64,000 bases of DNA, taken from assembly GCA_943788405.1 (NCBI GenBank), contig CALSQD010000002.1, positions 62,001 through 126,000 on the forward strand, read 5' to 3'. This document shows, piece by piece, positions 1-8,992 of the stretch. The stretch comes from an uncultured Flavobacteriales bacterium (lineage in GTDB: Bacteria > Bacteroidota > Bacteroidia > Flavobacteriales > BACL11). Within the stretch, counting starts at the first letter, position 1; every line of letters begins with the position of its first letter. Both the position numbers and the translations under genes were made by a program. Below the pieces are notes generated by a model. That model ran no database searches and was not told where the DNA came from. It saw only the letters and a program-made list of their open reading frames with translations.

Positions 1-4
1 TTTT

Positions 5-961
5 ATGGATACTCTTTTCTATAGAGGTGAGGTAGAGCAAACAACTTACATTGCTTATTATACTAACTCTTGTACATCAACAACTGTAAAGGAAGATTTC
101 ATAGTTATTTCACCTTCATCATCTTCAAATACTGCAGGAAGTTACACTTATGATTTTGAGGATGCTTCTGAATTAACTGCTGACTGGCAAATCACTAAAG
201 GTGTACAAGGAGGAGATTGGAGTTTTAATACGGTTGAGAATTCTTCTTGGGAATGGGTTGATGGTATAGCTGTAAGCGGATCAGCAGGGATAATGATAGA
301 TAAAGACAATCTAACTTTAGGTTCTGATGAGTTAATCTCAGTAGCATATGACTTAAGCACTTTATCTACTCCAGCAGTTAAATTTTCATATTCTGGTGCG
401 GCTACAAATGAATTTCCAGTAAATGAGTTAAATGTATATTATTCTGATGATTGTGGTGAAGTGTGGAGAACTTTAGGTTCTTTGTCTTCAGTTCAAGTGG
501 CTAATGCAGGCTTATATACTGCAAACTTTAAGCCATTAGAAAACGAATGGAATGATACAGTTATGACTAAAAATCAATTGAAGAATGATAATATTAGATT
601 TAAGTTTGAGTATGTAACAAATGGTGATGCAAATAATTTCTACTTAGATAATATTCAAATTGGTGAAGAGTCTGCTTTGTTTACTCCTACTGTTAGTGAT
701 TCTAGAATGTCTATTTACCCTAACCCAACTAGTGGTATGACAGTTGTTGAGCTTGAAAATTTAGCTGATAAAGTAGTAGAGGTTAAATTAGTAAATATTT
801 TAGGTGCTGAAGTAATGAATTTATTTGAAGGAGAAGTAATAAGCAACTACCATAGATTAGGTGATATTGATTTATCTCCTCTTGAAACAGGAATCTATTT
901 TGTTAAGGTAGTTTCTAATGGTGATGTTATTAAAACAGAGAAGCTAATTCTTAATAAATAA
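5..961 (+). CDS. C-terminal part of a T9SS-secreted protein (5' end outside window)
   Basis: This is the last ~318 residues of an exported protein; the frame is open to the window edge, so the ATG at 5 is probably internal. The middle resembles a MAM or choice-of-anchor J-type jelly roll: it has 'WQITKGVQGGDWSF', 'NVYYSDDCGEVW' and ends in 'FYLDNIQIGEE'. The last ~85 residues are a T9SS type A sorting domain, beginning 'MSIYPNPTSG' with 'ETGIYFVKV' before the terminal Lys. Such domains target proteins through the type IX system to the cell surface. The catalytic or adhesive part of the protein lies upstream, so its function cannot be told. It ends 15 bases before a hairpin terminator. Confidence 0.8.
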   Translation: MDTLFYRGEVEQTTYIAYYTNSCTSTTVKEDFIVISPSSSSNTAGSYTYDFEDASELTADWQITKGVQGGDWSFNTVENSSWEWVDGIAVSGSAGIMIDKDNLTLGSDELISVAYDLSTLSTPAVKFSYSGAATNEFPVNELNVYYSDDCGEVWRTLGSLSSVQVANAGLYTANFKPLENEWNDTVMTKNQLKNDNIRFKFEYVTNGDANNFYLDNIQIGEESALFTPTVSDSRMSIYPNPTSGMTVVELENLADKVVEVKLVNILGAEVMNLFEGEVISNYHRLGDIDLSPLETGIYFVKVVSNGDVIKTEKLILNK

Positions 962-975
962 GAGTTTATAAATAT

Positions 976-1006
976 AAAAAAAGCCATCAGCAATGATGGC
1001 TTTTTT
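976..1006. terminator. bidirectional rho-independent terminator
   Basis: A run of A, a perfect stem (GCCATCA / TGATGGC, loop GCAA) and a run of T form a symmetric terminator. It sits between the convergent T9SS gene and lpxH and can serve both strands; the lpxH stop codon lies inside its T run. Confidence 0.9.
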
Positions 1007-1748
1007 ATCTGTTATAACTTGTTAGTTCGAGCTTTTCATTGCTTAAAACAGCATAAGTATAATGCTGTAGCCAATCACCAGTATTGATGTACTTTGCTTG
1101 TTTATCAACCTGAAGTTCTAATGGAAGGTGTCTGTGTCCAAAAACATAATAGTCAACAGGGTTTAGTTTTTGTTGTTCCTGGCAATAGCCAAAAAGAATT
1201 TCTTTTTCATTACTAATAAAATTAGCCTCCTCTCCGCTTTTCCGGCTACTTCTGCTCCAAGTGTGAGCTATTGTAAGTGCTAAGTTAGGATGAAGGCGAG
1301 CAAAGGTCCATTGGCAAATTTTTGAAGTAAAAATCTTTCTTAAGAGCTTGTAGAAATAATCTCCATTCCCTAAGCCGTCTCCATGTCCGATAAATAGTTT
1401 TTTATTCCCTTCCTCAATTATAATATTTTCATGATGAATAGTAACCCCAATTTCAGATGCTAGATAATCCTTCATCCATAAATCATGATTACCAACAAAC
1501 AAGTGTACAGATGTGCCATTATCGGTTAGTTGTGCTAATTTCCCTAATAAGCGAACAAATCCTTTAGGGACAACTGTTTTGTATTCAAACCAAAAGTCAA
1601 AAATATCGCCAATAAGGTAAATGGCTTTTGCATCTTTCTCTATTTCAGTAAGCCATTCTACAATTAGTTTTTCTCTTTTGTGACTTTCAGTAAGGTTAGG
1701 ACTTCCTAAATGGAAGTCAGAAGCAAAATATATTTTGTCTTTTATCAA
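1005..1748 (-). CDS. lpxH: UDP-2,3-diacylglucosamine diphosphatase (LpxH-type)
   Basis: This calcineurin-like metallophosphoesterase hydrolyses UDP-2,3-diacylglucosamine to lipid X in lipid A synthesis at the inner face of the inner membrane. All metal-site motifs are visible: DFHLGSP (D11, H13), GDIFDFW near residue 46, GNHD near 85, GHGDG near 120 and GHRH near 204. At 247 residues the length fits the family. It is the last gene of a leftward operon that also carries lpxK, a second lipid A gene, which supports the assignment. It starts 2 bases after the gatB stop. The alternative is another phosphoesterase of the same superfamily, but the DFHLGSP/FDFW combination is typical of LpxH. Confidence 0.9.
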   Translation of the reverse strand: MIKDKIYFASDFHLGSPNLTESHKREKLIVEWLTEIEKDAKAIYLIGDIFDFWFEYKTVVPKGFVRLLGKLAQLTDNGTSVHLFVGNHDLWMKDYLASEIGVTIHHENIIIEEGNKKLFIGHGDGLGNGDYFYKLLRKIFTSKICQWTFARLHPNLALTIAHTWSRSSRKSGEEANFISNEKEILFGYCQEQQKLNPVDYYVFGHRHLPLELQVDKQAKYINTGDWLQHYTYAVLSNEKLELTSYNR

Positions 1749-1750
1749 AA

Positions 1751-3199
1751 TTATTTCTCTAGTTCGATTCTTAGTAATTGATTAGCTAATTTGGGGTCAG
1801 CTTTTCCTTTTGATAGTTTCATTACTTCTCCCATAAAAAGACCAATTAATCCTTTTTTACCATTTTTATATTCAGCAGCTTTTTCAGGGTACTTAGCAAT
1901 TGCTTGAGTAATATAATCAGCTAAGGCATCACTATTACTTTCTTGTATCCAGTTATTATCAGTTGCGATTTTATTAGCTGTATCATTGCAGTTAAGCATA
2001 GCAGGGAATACTTTTGATGTAGCAACAGTATTACTTACCTTTCCATCATCTACAATACTAATAAGGCTAGCGATTCTTTCAGGTGTTATGCTAAAATCAG
2101 CAATACTAATTGCTTTTTCATTTAGGTAAGATTTAATGCTACCATTTACAAAGTTAGCTGCTGATTTGTAGTTTTTGGTTTTACTACATAGTTCATTATA
2201 ATAGAGAGCAATTCCTTTTTCATCTGTTAGGATATTGGTATCATAATCTGATAAGCCAAATTCAGTAGTGAATTTTTTATATAGTTCGTTAGGTAGTGGC
2301 GGAAGTTTGCTTTTTACTTGCTCTATATATTCAGGTGTTACAATTACAGCTTGTAAGTCAGGTTCAGGGAAGTAGCGGTAATCATTTGCTTCTTCCTTGT
2401 GTCGCATGGATACTGTTGTATTGTTTGCAGCATTGAAACTTCTAGTTTCATGGCTTACTTCTTTTCCTGCTTCTACCAAAGCAATTTGTCTGTCAATTTC
2501 AAACTCAATAGCACGCTTAACATTTCGTGTTGAGTTCATATTCTTAACCTCAACTTTTGTACCGAACTCTGTAGCTCCTTTAAGCATTACTGAGATATTG
2601 GCATCACATCTTAATGAACCTTCCTCCATATTTCCATCACAAATATCTAGGTAACGAACTAATTTTCTTACTTCATTTATGTATTGATAGGCTTCATCTG
2701 ATGAGCGAACATCAGGTTCAGAAACAACTTCAATTAAAGGTACTCCTGCTCTGTTTAAATCTACTAAAGTATTGAAGGGGTCTAAATCATGGATTGATTT
2801 TCCAGCATCCTCTTCCATGTGGATTCTTGTAATTTTTATGTCTTTAGGCTTGCCATTAGCATCTTTAATTTTAATTACTCCTCCATTGCAAATAGGAGTG
2901 GTGTCCTGTGTTATTTGATATCCTTTAGGTAAATCAGCATAAAAGTAATTTTTACGAGCATATTCATTTCTTTCTCTTATGTTGGATCCTACAGCAATTC
3001 CCATTCTTACAGCATATTCAATTACTTTTGAATTGCTTCTTGGTAATGTGCCTGGGTGTCCTAATGAAATAACTGATGTTTTTGTATTGGGTATAGCCCC
3101 ATAAATATTCTCATCAGAAGAATAGGCTTTAGTTTTGGTTAGTAGTTGAGCGTGAACCTCCAACCCAATTACAACTTCATATTTATCTCTTAAACTCAT
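1751..3199 (-). CDS. gatB: Asp-tRNA(Asn)/Glu-tRNA(Gln) amidotransferase subunit B
   Basis: GatB is the kinase subunit of the GatCAB complex, which phosphorylates and helps amidate Glu-tRNA(Gln) or Asp-tRNA(Asn). The N-terminus carries 'YEVVIGLEVHAQL', followed by 'RNYFYADLPKGYQITQ' (printed as RKNYFYADLPKGYQ), 'DLNRAGVPLIEVVSEPD' and 'RCDANISV', all hallmarks of the GatB/GatE catalytic domain. The last ~140 residues are the helical YqeY-like tail ('NGKKGLIGLFMGEVMK'). At 482 residues it is full length. Its ATG overlaps the stop of the upstream propeller gene by one base (TAATG), so translation is probably coupled. gatA and gatC are not in the window. Confidence 0.96.
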   Translation of the reverse strand: MSLRDKYEVVIGLEVHAQLLTKTKAYSSDENIYGAIPNTKTSVISLGHPGTLPRSNSKVIEYAVRMGIAVGSNIRERNEYARKNYFYADLPKGYQITQDTTPICNGGVIKIKDANGKPKDIKITRIHMEEDAGKSIHDLDPFNTLVDLNRAGVPLIEVVSEPDVRSSDEAYQYINEVRKLVRYLDICDGNMEEGSLRCDANISVMLKGATEFGTKVEVKNMNSTRNVKRAIEFEIDRQIALVEAGKEVSHETRSFNAANNTTVSMRHKEEANDYRYFPEPDLQAVIVTPEYIEQVKSKLPPLPNELYKKFTTEFGLSDYDTNILTDEKGIALYYNELCSKTKNYKSAANFVNGSIKSYLNEKAISIADFSITPERIASLISIVDDGKVSNTVATSKVFPAMLNCNDTANKIATDNNWIQESNSDALADYITQAIAKYPEKAAEYKNGKKGLIGLFMGEVMKLSKGKADPKLANQLLRIELEK

Positions 3200-4536
3200 T
3201 ATTCAAATAATACTTTTCCTGATTCTATTAAAGTCCCTTTTTTATTTATGGTGTAAAAATACAAACCATTGCTTAAACTCCCTCTGTAAATTGTATTTTG
3301 ATTTTCATTAATTTCTTGTTCCATTACTTTTGCACCTAAACTATTATATAGGGTAAATTTATCAGCAGTGCTGTTCTGAACAGTAAACTCAGTTGTTGCA
3401 GGATTTGGGTATAGCTTATGTGCTAATTTGTTTTCAATAACTGATGTAGGGGTTCCGCATTCAAAAATATAGAGTCCTGTTTGCATATCAGAAACAATAA
3501 TATTTCCTGAAGGTAAATAAGGGTATACTCCCCAAGCACCTTTGTAGGATGCATGGCTATTGGGTGCGTAAGTATCGTATTCCCAAGTTTGTGTAGGATT
3601 ACTTGGATCAGAAATGTCAAAAACCCTTAAGCCATCATGGTAATAAGGAATGTAAGCTAAGTTGCCCTTTATTATTCCGTTATGTGCCATTGATTGTGGG
3701 TCAACCCCAGAGTTAAAAGTTGCTAAAACGGAAATATTTGTTAAATCAGCAACATCAAGTATTTTCACATCATAACCATGATTTTCATCTTGCATAATGT
3801 AAATTGTACCATCATCATTTAACCATCCTGAATGGTTGTATCCAGCATCAGGATAAGAAGTAAATGTAGCAAGTTGTGTGGGTTGGTCTCCCATAGCATT
3901 TACCATTGAAAAGTCAAGCACCCTTAAACCTTGGTTTCCACAATTTAGGAAAGCAGTATCATTCCTAACAAAAGCATCATGCACATGACCAACTGCATTG
4001 TAGGAATAGATTAGTGTAGGGTTTGTTGGTGTATGTAAATCATAAACATCCATTGCTGTGTTGGATGCGCAAGCATATAGTTTTGCAGTTGCAGTATCAA
4101 TATAAATATTGTGCGATTTTACGAAAAGTGAATTGGAATCATAAACAGTATTTACTGAGTTTGGTAAATCAGAAATATCAATAATTTGTAAAGTTGAAGA
4201 ACTTCCTTCATCACAAACAACATATAAATAACCATCAAAATCATGGTAATCTCTATGGATTACTCCACCGCCAGTATAAGCTCCTGCAACAAAAGCTACT
4301 TCTGTGCTGTTTGCAGGGTCAGTTACATCAAAAAAGTGAGTACCTGCAGTGGAACCAATAATTGCAATTTCTCTATCGTTCACAACTAGCCCCCAACATT
4401 CATTGTAGGTATTATCATAAGTCCAAGAACCAACAAGGCTTGTATCCTGCCAGTTGTATAAAAGTGTTGCTGTTTGCTGTGCATTACTGCTTATTGTAAG
4501 TAGTGTTATGCTTAAAAGTAGAATAATTTTTCTCAT
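3199..4536 (-). CDS. choice-of-anchor B family beta-propeller protein with T9SS sorting domain
   Basis: This is an exported 445-residue protein. Residues 1-19 are a signal peptide (MRKIILLLSITLLTISSNAQ). The body has repeated blades of the LVIVD / choice-of-anchor B type, with units such as 'THFFDVTDPANSTEVAF', 'LQIIDISDLPNS' and 'LRVFDISDPSNPT', predicting a seven-bladed propeller. The last ~75 residues form a T9SS type A sorting domain (LYPNPATTEF ... SNGLYFYTI). The family has no established enzymatic activity; a surface binding role is an inference. It is embedded in a housekeeping operon with one-base TAATG overlaps on both sides, so it is expected to be expressed constitutively with gatB and the phosphorylase. 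Confidence 0.88.
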   Translation of the reverse strand: MRKIILLLSITLLTISSNAQQTATLLYNWQDTSLVGSWTYDNTYNECWGLVVNDREIAIIGSTAGTHFFDVTDPANSTEVAFVAGAYTGGGVIHRDYHDFDGYLYVVCDEGSSSTLQIIDISDLPNSVNTVYDSNSLFVKSHNIYIDTATAKLYACASNTAMDVYDLHTPTNPTLIYSYNAVGHVHDAFVRNDTAFLNCGNQGLRVLDFSMVNAMGDQPTQLATFTSYPDAGYNHSGWLNDDGTIYIMQDENHGYDVKILDVADLTNISVLATFNSGVDPQSMAHNGIIKGNLAYIPYYHDGLRVFDISDPSNPTQTWEYDTYAPNSHASYKGAWGVYPYLPSGNIIVSDMQTGLYIFECGTPTSVIENKLAHKLYPNPATTEFTVQNSTADKFTLYNSLGAKVMEQEINENQNTIYRGSLSNGLYFYTINKKGTLIESGKVLFE

Positions 4537-5345
4537 TATATTGATGCGATTAATTCTTTAATAATTAGGGTTAGTTTAGGTTCTGCTACTTCTGAAACGG
4601 CTTGAATTTCAGCATGGGTTACCTTTTTGATTTTTCCAGGCACACCAAGATCAGTAATTACGGACATAGCAAAACAAGGAATATCCATATGGCGAGCAAC
4701 AATTACTTCAGGAGCAGTGGACATTCCCACAGTATCTCCACCAATAATACGCATATATTTATATTCAGCAGGAGTTTCCAAAGTAGGGCCTGTTAGTGCA
4801 ATATAAACTCCTTTTTGCACAGGAAGATTATTCGCTTTTGCCACTGCTTCAGCTTTTGAAATTAGGATAGGGCAGTAAGGCTCACTCATATCAGGGAATC
4901 TTGGGCCTAGTTCTGCAATATTATGTCCTATTAATGGGTTAGGAATTAGGTTGATATGGTCTTCTAAAATCATTAAATCACCTACTGCATAGTTAGGGTT
5001 TACGCCACCACTAGCATTGGAAACAATTAAATTTTTGATTCCGATTAGTTTCATAACTCGTACTGGGAAAGTAACTTTCTCCATAGTATATCCTTCATAA
5101 AAATGAAAGCGACCTTGCATGGCAACTACTTGTTTTCCTCCAAGTTTCCCAAAAATTAATCTACCTGTGTGTCCTTCAACTGTAGATAGCGGAAAGTTAG
5201 GAATATCCTCATAGGAAATAGAATGTTCTATCTCAATTTCATTGACTAATCCGCCAAGTCCTGTTCCTAAAATAATCCCTACTTCAGAATTGTAATTTGT
5301 TTTATTTTGTAAGAATTCTGCTGATTCTTTAATTTTTTGCAACAT
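4536..5345 (-). CDS. purine-nucleoside phosphorylase, trimeric type
   Basis: This enzyme cleaves inosine and guanosine with phosphate to give the free base and ribose 1-phosphate in purine salvage. The 269-residue protein has the classic low-molecular-mass PNP pattern: GTGLGGL near residue 27 for phosphate binding, 'QGRFHFYEGY' near 76, 'SNASGGVN' near 109, and 'TGPTLETPAEY' followed by 'GGDTVGMSTAPEVIVARH' near 183-215. It overlaps lpxK by about 17 bases and is translationally coupled downstream (TAATG). An S-methyl-5'-thioadenosine phosphorylase is less likely given the TVGMST signature and length. Confidence 0.93.
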   Translation of the reverse strand: MLQKIKESAEFLQNKTNYNSEVGIILGTGLGGLVNEIEIEHSISYEDIPNFPLSTVEGHTGRLIFGKLGGKQVVAMQGRFHFYEGYTMEKVTFPVRVMKLIGIKNLIVSNASGGVNPNYAVGDLMILEDHINLIPNPLIGHNIAELGPRFPDMSEPYCPILISKAEAVAKANNLPVQKGVYIALTGPTLETPAEYKYMRIIGGDTVGMSTAPEVIVARHMDIPCFAMSVITDLGVPGKIKKVTHAEIQAVSEVAEPKLTLIIKELIASI

Positions 5346-6357
5346 AATTTTTTATCTGTTTTTCAAATTTTTCCTTTTCCTCAAAATCAATTTCTATGGG
5401 AATATAATACATATTTGCTGTGCCAAAACTGTCCTCAAAAGCTCTTAATTTTGTGGCGTCTTTTTCGGTGGTTAAGATAAGTTTTTTTGTGCTACTATTC
5501 TTATTGTATTTTTCTAAGATGTTAGCAATATCATTGCTTGTGTAATTATGGTGGTCGGCAAACTTTAGGTGCTTTACTTTATGTCCTGATTTTTGCAAAT
5601 AATCAAGTAGAGGACTTGGGTTGGAAATACCGCTTACTAAAGTGATGCTGTACTTTTCATTTGAAGGAAATTCTTTATTTGTACTGATGCATTTCCAACT
5701 GCCATAGTTAATGTGTGAAAAATAAGCTTTTTGATGTGCAAAAAGATTTAGCTTTTTTACAATTCCTTTTTTTAAAGTAGGGTTGCTGTTTTCGGGGGTT
5801 TTACTAAAGATTATTGCATTTGATCGTTCGGCTCCTTTTTTACTTTCTCTTAAGTTTCCAACTGGCATAAGGTAGTCATTATAATAAGGGTAAGAATAAG
5901 GAGTGATAAGGATATTAAATCCTGCTTTTATCCACCTATGTTGGTAGCCATCATCTAAAAGAATTACATCCGTTTCAGGAAAATCATTAAGGATTTGTTG
6001 TACGCCTTTATTCCTATTTTTTTCTACCACAACTAAGCAATCAGGATTGTTTTGTTTTAGCTGCAAGGGCTCATCACCCGCCTCTTGTGCCGTGCTGTTT
6101 ATTTCAACATATTTTAAACTTGAAGTTTTTCGTCCGTATCCTCTGCTGAGTATTGCGACTTTATAATCAGTTTTCAATAGATTAATAATATACTGGGTGT
6201 GTGGTGTTTTTCCTGTACCACCTACTGATAAGTTGCCAATACAAATGATAGGAATATTGTGGGATTGAGATTTAAAAATGCCATAGTCGAATAACAAATT
6301 ACGAATGCTAGTGATGCTGCCGTAAATGAATGAAAATGGAATAAGTAAATATCGCAT
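5329..6357 (-). CDS. lpxK: tetraacyldisaccharide 4'-kinase
   Basis: LpxK phosphorylates the 4' position of the tetraacyl lipid A precursor at the inner membrane. I start at the ATG at 6357 (MRYLLIPFSF), not the ATG five codons upstream, because the family starts with a hydrophobic helix about 30 residues before the P-loop. Key motifs are 'VGNLSVGGTGKTPHT' (Walker A), 'LSRGYGR' and 'ILLDDGYQHR' (Walker B region). At 342 residues it has normal length. It is the first gene of the leftward operon ending at lpxH. The upstream region holds dispersed and tandem repeats and no clear promoter that I can point to. Confidence 0.93.
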   Translation of the reverse strand: MRYLLIPFSFIYGSITSIRNLLFDYGIFKSQSHNIPIICIGNLSVGGTGKTPHTQYIINLLKTDYKVAILSRGYGRKTSSLKYVEINSTAQEAGDEPLQLKQNNPDCLVVVEKNRNKGVQQILNDFPETDVILLDDGYQHRWIKAGFNILITPYSYPYYNDYLMPVGNLRESKKGAERSNAIIFSKTPENSNPTLKKGIVKKLNLFAHQKAYFSHINYGSWKCISTNKEFPSNEKYSITLVSGISNPSPLLDYLQKSGHKVKHLKFADHHNYTSNDIANILEKYNKNSSTKKLILTTEKDATKLRAFEDSFGTANMYYIPIEIDFEEKEKFEKQIKNYVAKN

Positions 6358-6372
6358 AGGGCAAAGATACAA

Positions 6373-6409
6373 TTAGATGTTAGATATTAGTATTGAGAAT
6401 TTAGATTTC
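6373..6409. repeat. dispersed AT-rich intergenic repeat, copy 1
   Basis: The stretch reads TTAGATGTTAGATATTAG followed by TATTGAGAATTTAGA. The same words in shuffled order occur at 32879-32914 after lpxA-independent gene lpdA. It has no coding capacity and looks like low-complexity intergenic repeat material. Confidence 0.4.
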
Positions 6410-6434
6410 AGTTATTGGTAGTTTTTTAGTGGTG

Positions 6435-6560
6435 TTCTGAATTTAGTTTCGTGTGTTCTGAATTTAGTTTTGCCTATTCTGAATTTATTTTCGTGTGTTC
6501 TGAATTTAGTTTTGCCTGTTCTAAATTTAGTTTTGTGTGCTCTCAATTCTTGCTCAGGAC
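6435..6560. repeat. array of about six 21-bp direct repeats
   Basis: Units start at 6435, 6456, 6477, 6498, 6519 and 6540, an exact 21-base step. Five units share TTCTGAATTTAGTTTTG with small changes; the last is degenerate. The core CTGAATTTAG is a near-palindrome. The tail of the unit alternates between CGTGTG and GCCTG-type ends. The array lies between the divergent lpxK and the frameshifted propeller gene, about 120 bases upstream of the latter's ATG. One reverse-strand frame reads seven-residue repeats (KLNSEHT / KLNSEQA) but contains stops. Confidence 0.9.
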
Positions 6561-6679
6561 TTAAAGTGAGGCAACTGCTTGAAAATCAATGATTATTTTT
6601 TGTAGGAATTTTTTTGTAGTTTAGCAAAAACCTTCAAGTAGTAAATATTTGCTGAACGAAAAGTACTAAATTTTATAAA

Positions 6680-7941
6680 ATGAAGAAAAGATTATTATTG
6701 TTTGTGCTTTGTTTGCCTTTATTTGGGTTAGCACTAAAAGAAGGAAATATTTGGTATTTTGGTGAAAATGCAGGTTTGGATTTTAATAGCGGTAGCCCAG
6801 TTGCTTTAACGGATGGAATGCTAAATACAGATGAAGGCTGTGCCAGTATTTGTGATACGAATGGGAGTTTACTCTTTTATACTGATGGTATGACTGTATA
6901 TAATAAAAACCATATAGTGATGCCAAATGGTACTGGTTTACTTGGGCATAACAGTAGTACGCAATCTGCTATTATAGTAAAAAAACCCATGTCAAATAAT
7001 TTGTATTATATTTTTACTGTTGATGGAAATTCAGGATCTGGTGGAGGGCTTTCCTATTCGGTAGTTAACCTAAATTTAGATGGGGATTAGGAGATGTAAA
7101 TGTCAATAAAAATATATTATTGTTTGATGATGCTTGTGAAAAAATAACGGCAATAAAACATCAAAATGGAGTTGATTTTTGGATAATAAGCCCACAGTAC
7201 ACCACTAATACTTTTTACAGTTATTTATTGACAAGTACAGGAGTAAGTTTAAGTCCAATACAAAATATTTTTGCTTCAGTTGCAGATGGTATTGGTTATT
7301 TGAAATCTTCATCTGTCGGTAATAGAATTGCTGCAGCTTACCTTAATAATGGAGTGCCACAATTTAATCTTTTTGATTTTGATAGAGGGACAGGGTTACT
7401 TTCAAATGAAATGGCTTTTCCTTACAATGCATATGGATTCGAATTTTCTCTTTCCAGTAATATTCTTTATCTTAATGTTTATACTGTTTTTAGTGGAATT
7501 GGAGAAATATTTCAGTACGATTTATTGGCAGGAAGTACAGCCAATATTCTAAGTTCTGAACTTATTATCTCTAATAGTGGAATACAAAATGGAGCACTAC
7601 AATTAGCTCCTGATGGAAAAATATATTTTTCTCCATTTCTAAGTAGTTACTTACATACAATTGATAACCCTAACATATTAGGGGCAGGTTGTAATTATAG
7701 CGATAGTACAATTTATCTAGCAGGAAGGTTATCAAAACTAGGACTGCCTACTTTTTTTTCTTCCATTTTTTCAGAACCAACACCATTATCAATTGATATA
7801 AATAATTTTTTGGATTCAAAAAACAGAAAACTCATCAGAATTGTTGATGTATTAGGTAGAGAAGCAAACCCAAAATCAAATATGCCTCTATTCTATATTT
7901 ATGATAACGGTACAGTTGAGAAAAGAATTATTATTGAGTAG
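6680..7941 (+). pseudogene. exported beta-propeller protein, interrupted by a frameshift at a G run
   Basis: Two adjacent reading frames make one ~420-residue protein. The first (from 6680) begins with a signal peptide (MKKRLLLFVLCLPLFGLA) and runs through 'NIWYFGENAGLDFNSG' and 'LLFYTDGMTVYN', typical of PD40/TolB-like propellers of Bacteroidota, then stops at 7088-7090. The second frame continues at once as 'LGDVNVNKNILLFDDACE' and ends 'GREANPKSNMPLFYIYDNGTVEKR', a T9SS-type tail variant. The break falls at GGGG (7082-7085), where one extra G would restore the frame. It is either a real disruption, a phase-variable tract or a sequencing error. Function beyond a surface propeller is unknown. 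Confidence 0.8.
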
Positions 7942-7996
7942 TTGTCAGTTGTATAGGGAGTGATTTATTATTCTTATATTTGATTTTTATTTCAAT

Positions 7997-8992
7997 ATGA
8001 ATTCTGAAAATCAAATTGTTATTTATACTTCTGATGACGGGAGTACACAAGTAGATGTTAATTGTCAAAATAATGACATTTGGCTCTCGCAAAAACAAAT
8101 GGCTAGTATCTTTGGTAAAGATACTGATACCATTAGTTTGCATCTTAAAAACATTTACAAAACATTTGAATTAGATGAGGGGTCAACAGCCGAGTATTTC
8201 TCGGTAGTTCAAAAAGAAGGTAAACGGAAGGTAAAAAGGAAAATCAAATTTTACAATTTAGATGCTATTATATCAGTAGGGTATCGTGTAAATTCAAAAA
8301 GAGGAACACAGTTCAGGATATGGGCAAATTCTGTGCTTAAAGAGTATTTGAAAAAAGGATATGCTGTAAATCAAAATCAGTTAAAAGAAACCAAAAGTCA
8401 GTTATCTGATTTAAAAAAAACAGTACATCTGCTAGAGAAAGTAGCTGCTAATAATTTACTAAATACTGATGAGTCAAGCGGTTTGCTTAAGGTAATATCA
8501 GATTATTCTTATGCTTTAGATACGCTTGATAGGTATGATAACTCATCATTAGACATAATTGAAGTAAGTACTTTTGATGCTGAAAAGATATCTTATCAAG
8601 AGGGTGTTGATGCAATAAAAGGTTTGAAACAAAAATTTGGTGATGGTGATTTGTTCGGACTTGAAAAAGATGATTCTTTTAAAAGTTCTATTAATACAAT
8701 TTATCAAACTTATGATGGAAAAGATTTGTATCCAAGTATAGAGGAGAAAGCAGCCAATTTATTGTATTTTATTGTAAAAAATCATTCTTTTTCTGATGGG
8801 AATAAAAGAATTGCAGCATTTATATTTATCTGGTTTCTTGAGAAGAACAACTTATTGTATGATGAGTTTGGAAATAAAAGAATAGCGGATAATGCATTAG
8901 TTGCTCTTACTTTAATGATTGCGGAAAGTAATGCTGAAGAAAAGGATATAATCTCTAAAGTGGTAATAAATTTGATAAATAAAAATAATTAA
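7997..8992 (+). CDS. RhuM-like / Fic-Doc domain protein
   Basis: This 331-residue protein has two parts. Residues 1-~120 match the RhuM/virulence-protein domain ('VNCQNNDIWLSQKQMASIFG', 'ISVGYRVNSKRGTQFRIWA'), which resembles DNA-binding domains of phage antirepressor type. After a short coiled linker, residues ~190-331 form a Fic/Doc fold with the active-site motif HSFSDGNKR near residue 262. Fic proteins transfer AMP or phosphate groups to target proteins. The motif has the D, G, N, K and R of the family but not the second Arg of classical AMPylators. No separate antitoxin gene is adjacent. Its stop overlaps the Nif3 start by one base (TAATG), so it is coupled to a housekeeping pair. Confidence 0.85.
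   Translation: MNSENQIVIYTSDDGSTQVDVNCQNNDIWLSQKQMASIFGKDTDTISLHLKNIYKTFELDEGSTAEYFSVVQKEGKRKVKRKIKFYNLDAIISVGYRVNSKRGTQFRIWANSVLKEYLKKGYAVNQNQLKETKSQLSDLKKTVHLLEKVAANNLLNTDESSGLLKVISDYSYALDTLDRYDNSSLDIIEVSTFDAEKISYQEGVDAIKGLKQKFGDGDLFGLEKDDSFKSSINTIYQTYDGKDLYPSIEEKAANLLYFIVKNHSFSDGNKRIAAFIFIWFLEKNNLLYDEFGNKRIADNALVALTLMIAESNAEEKDIISKVVINLINKNN

Noticed and set aside
6435-6560. Repeated peptide gene (KLNSEHT repeats) on the minus strand
   Set aside because: The frame contains in-frame stops and no start, so it is not coding now.
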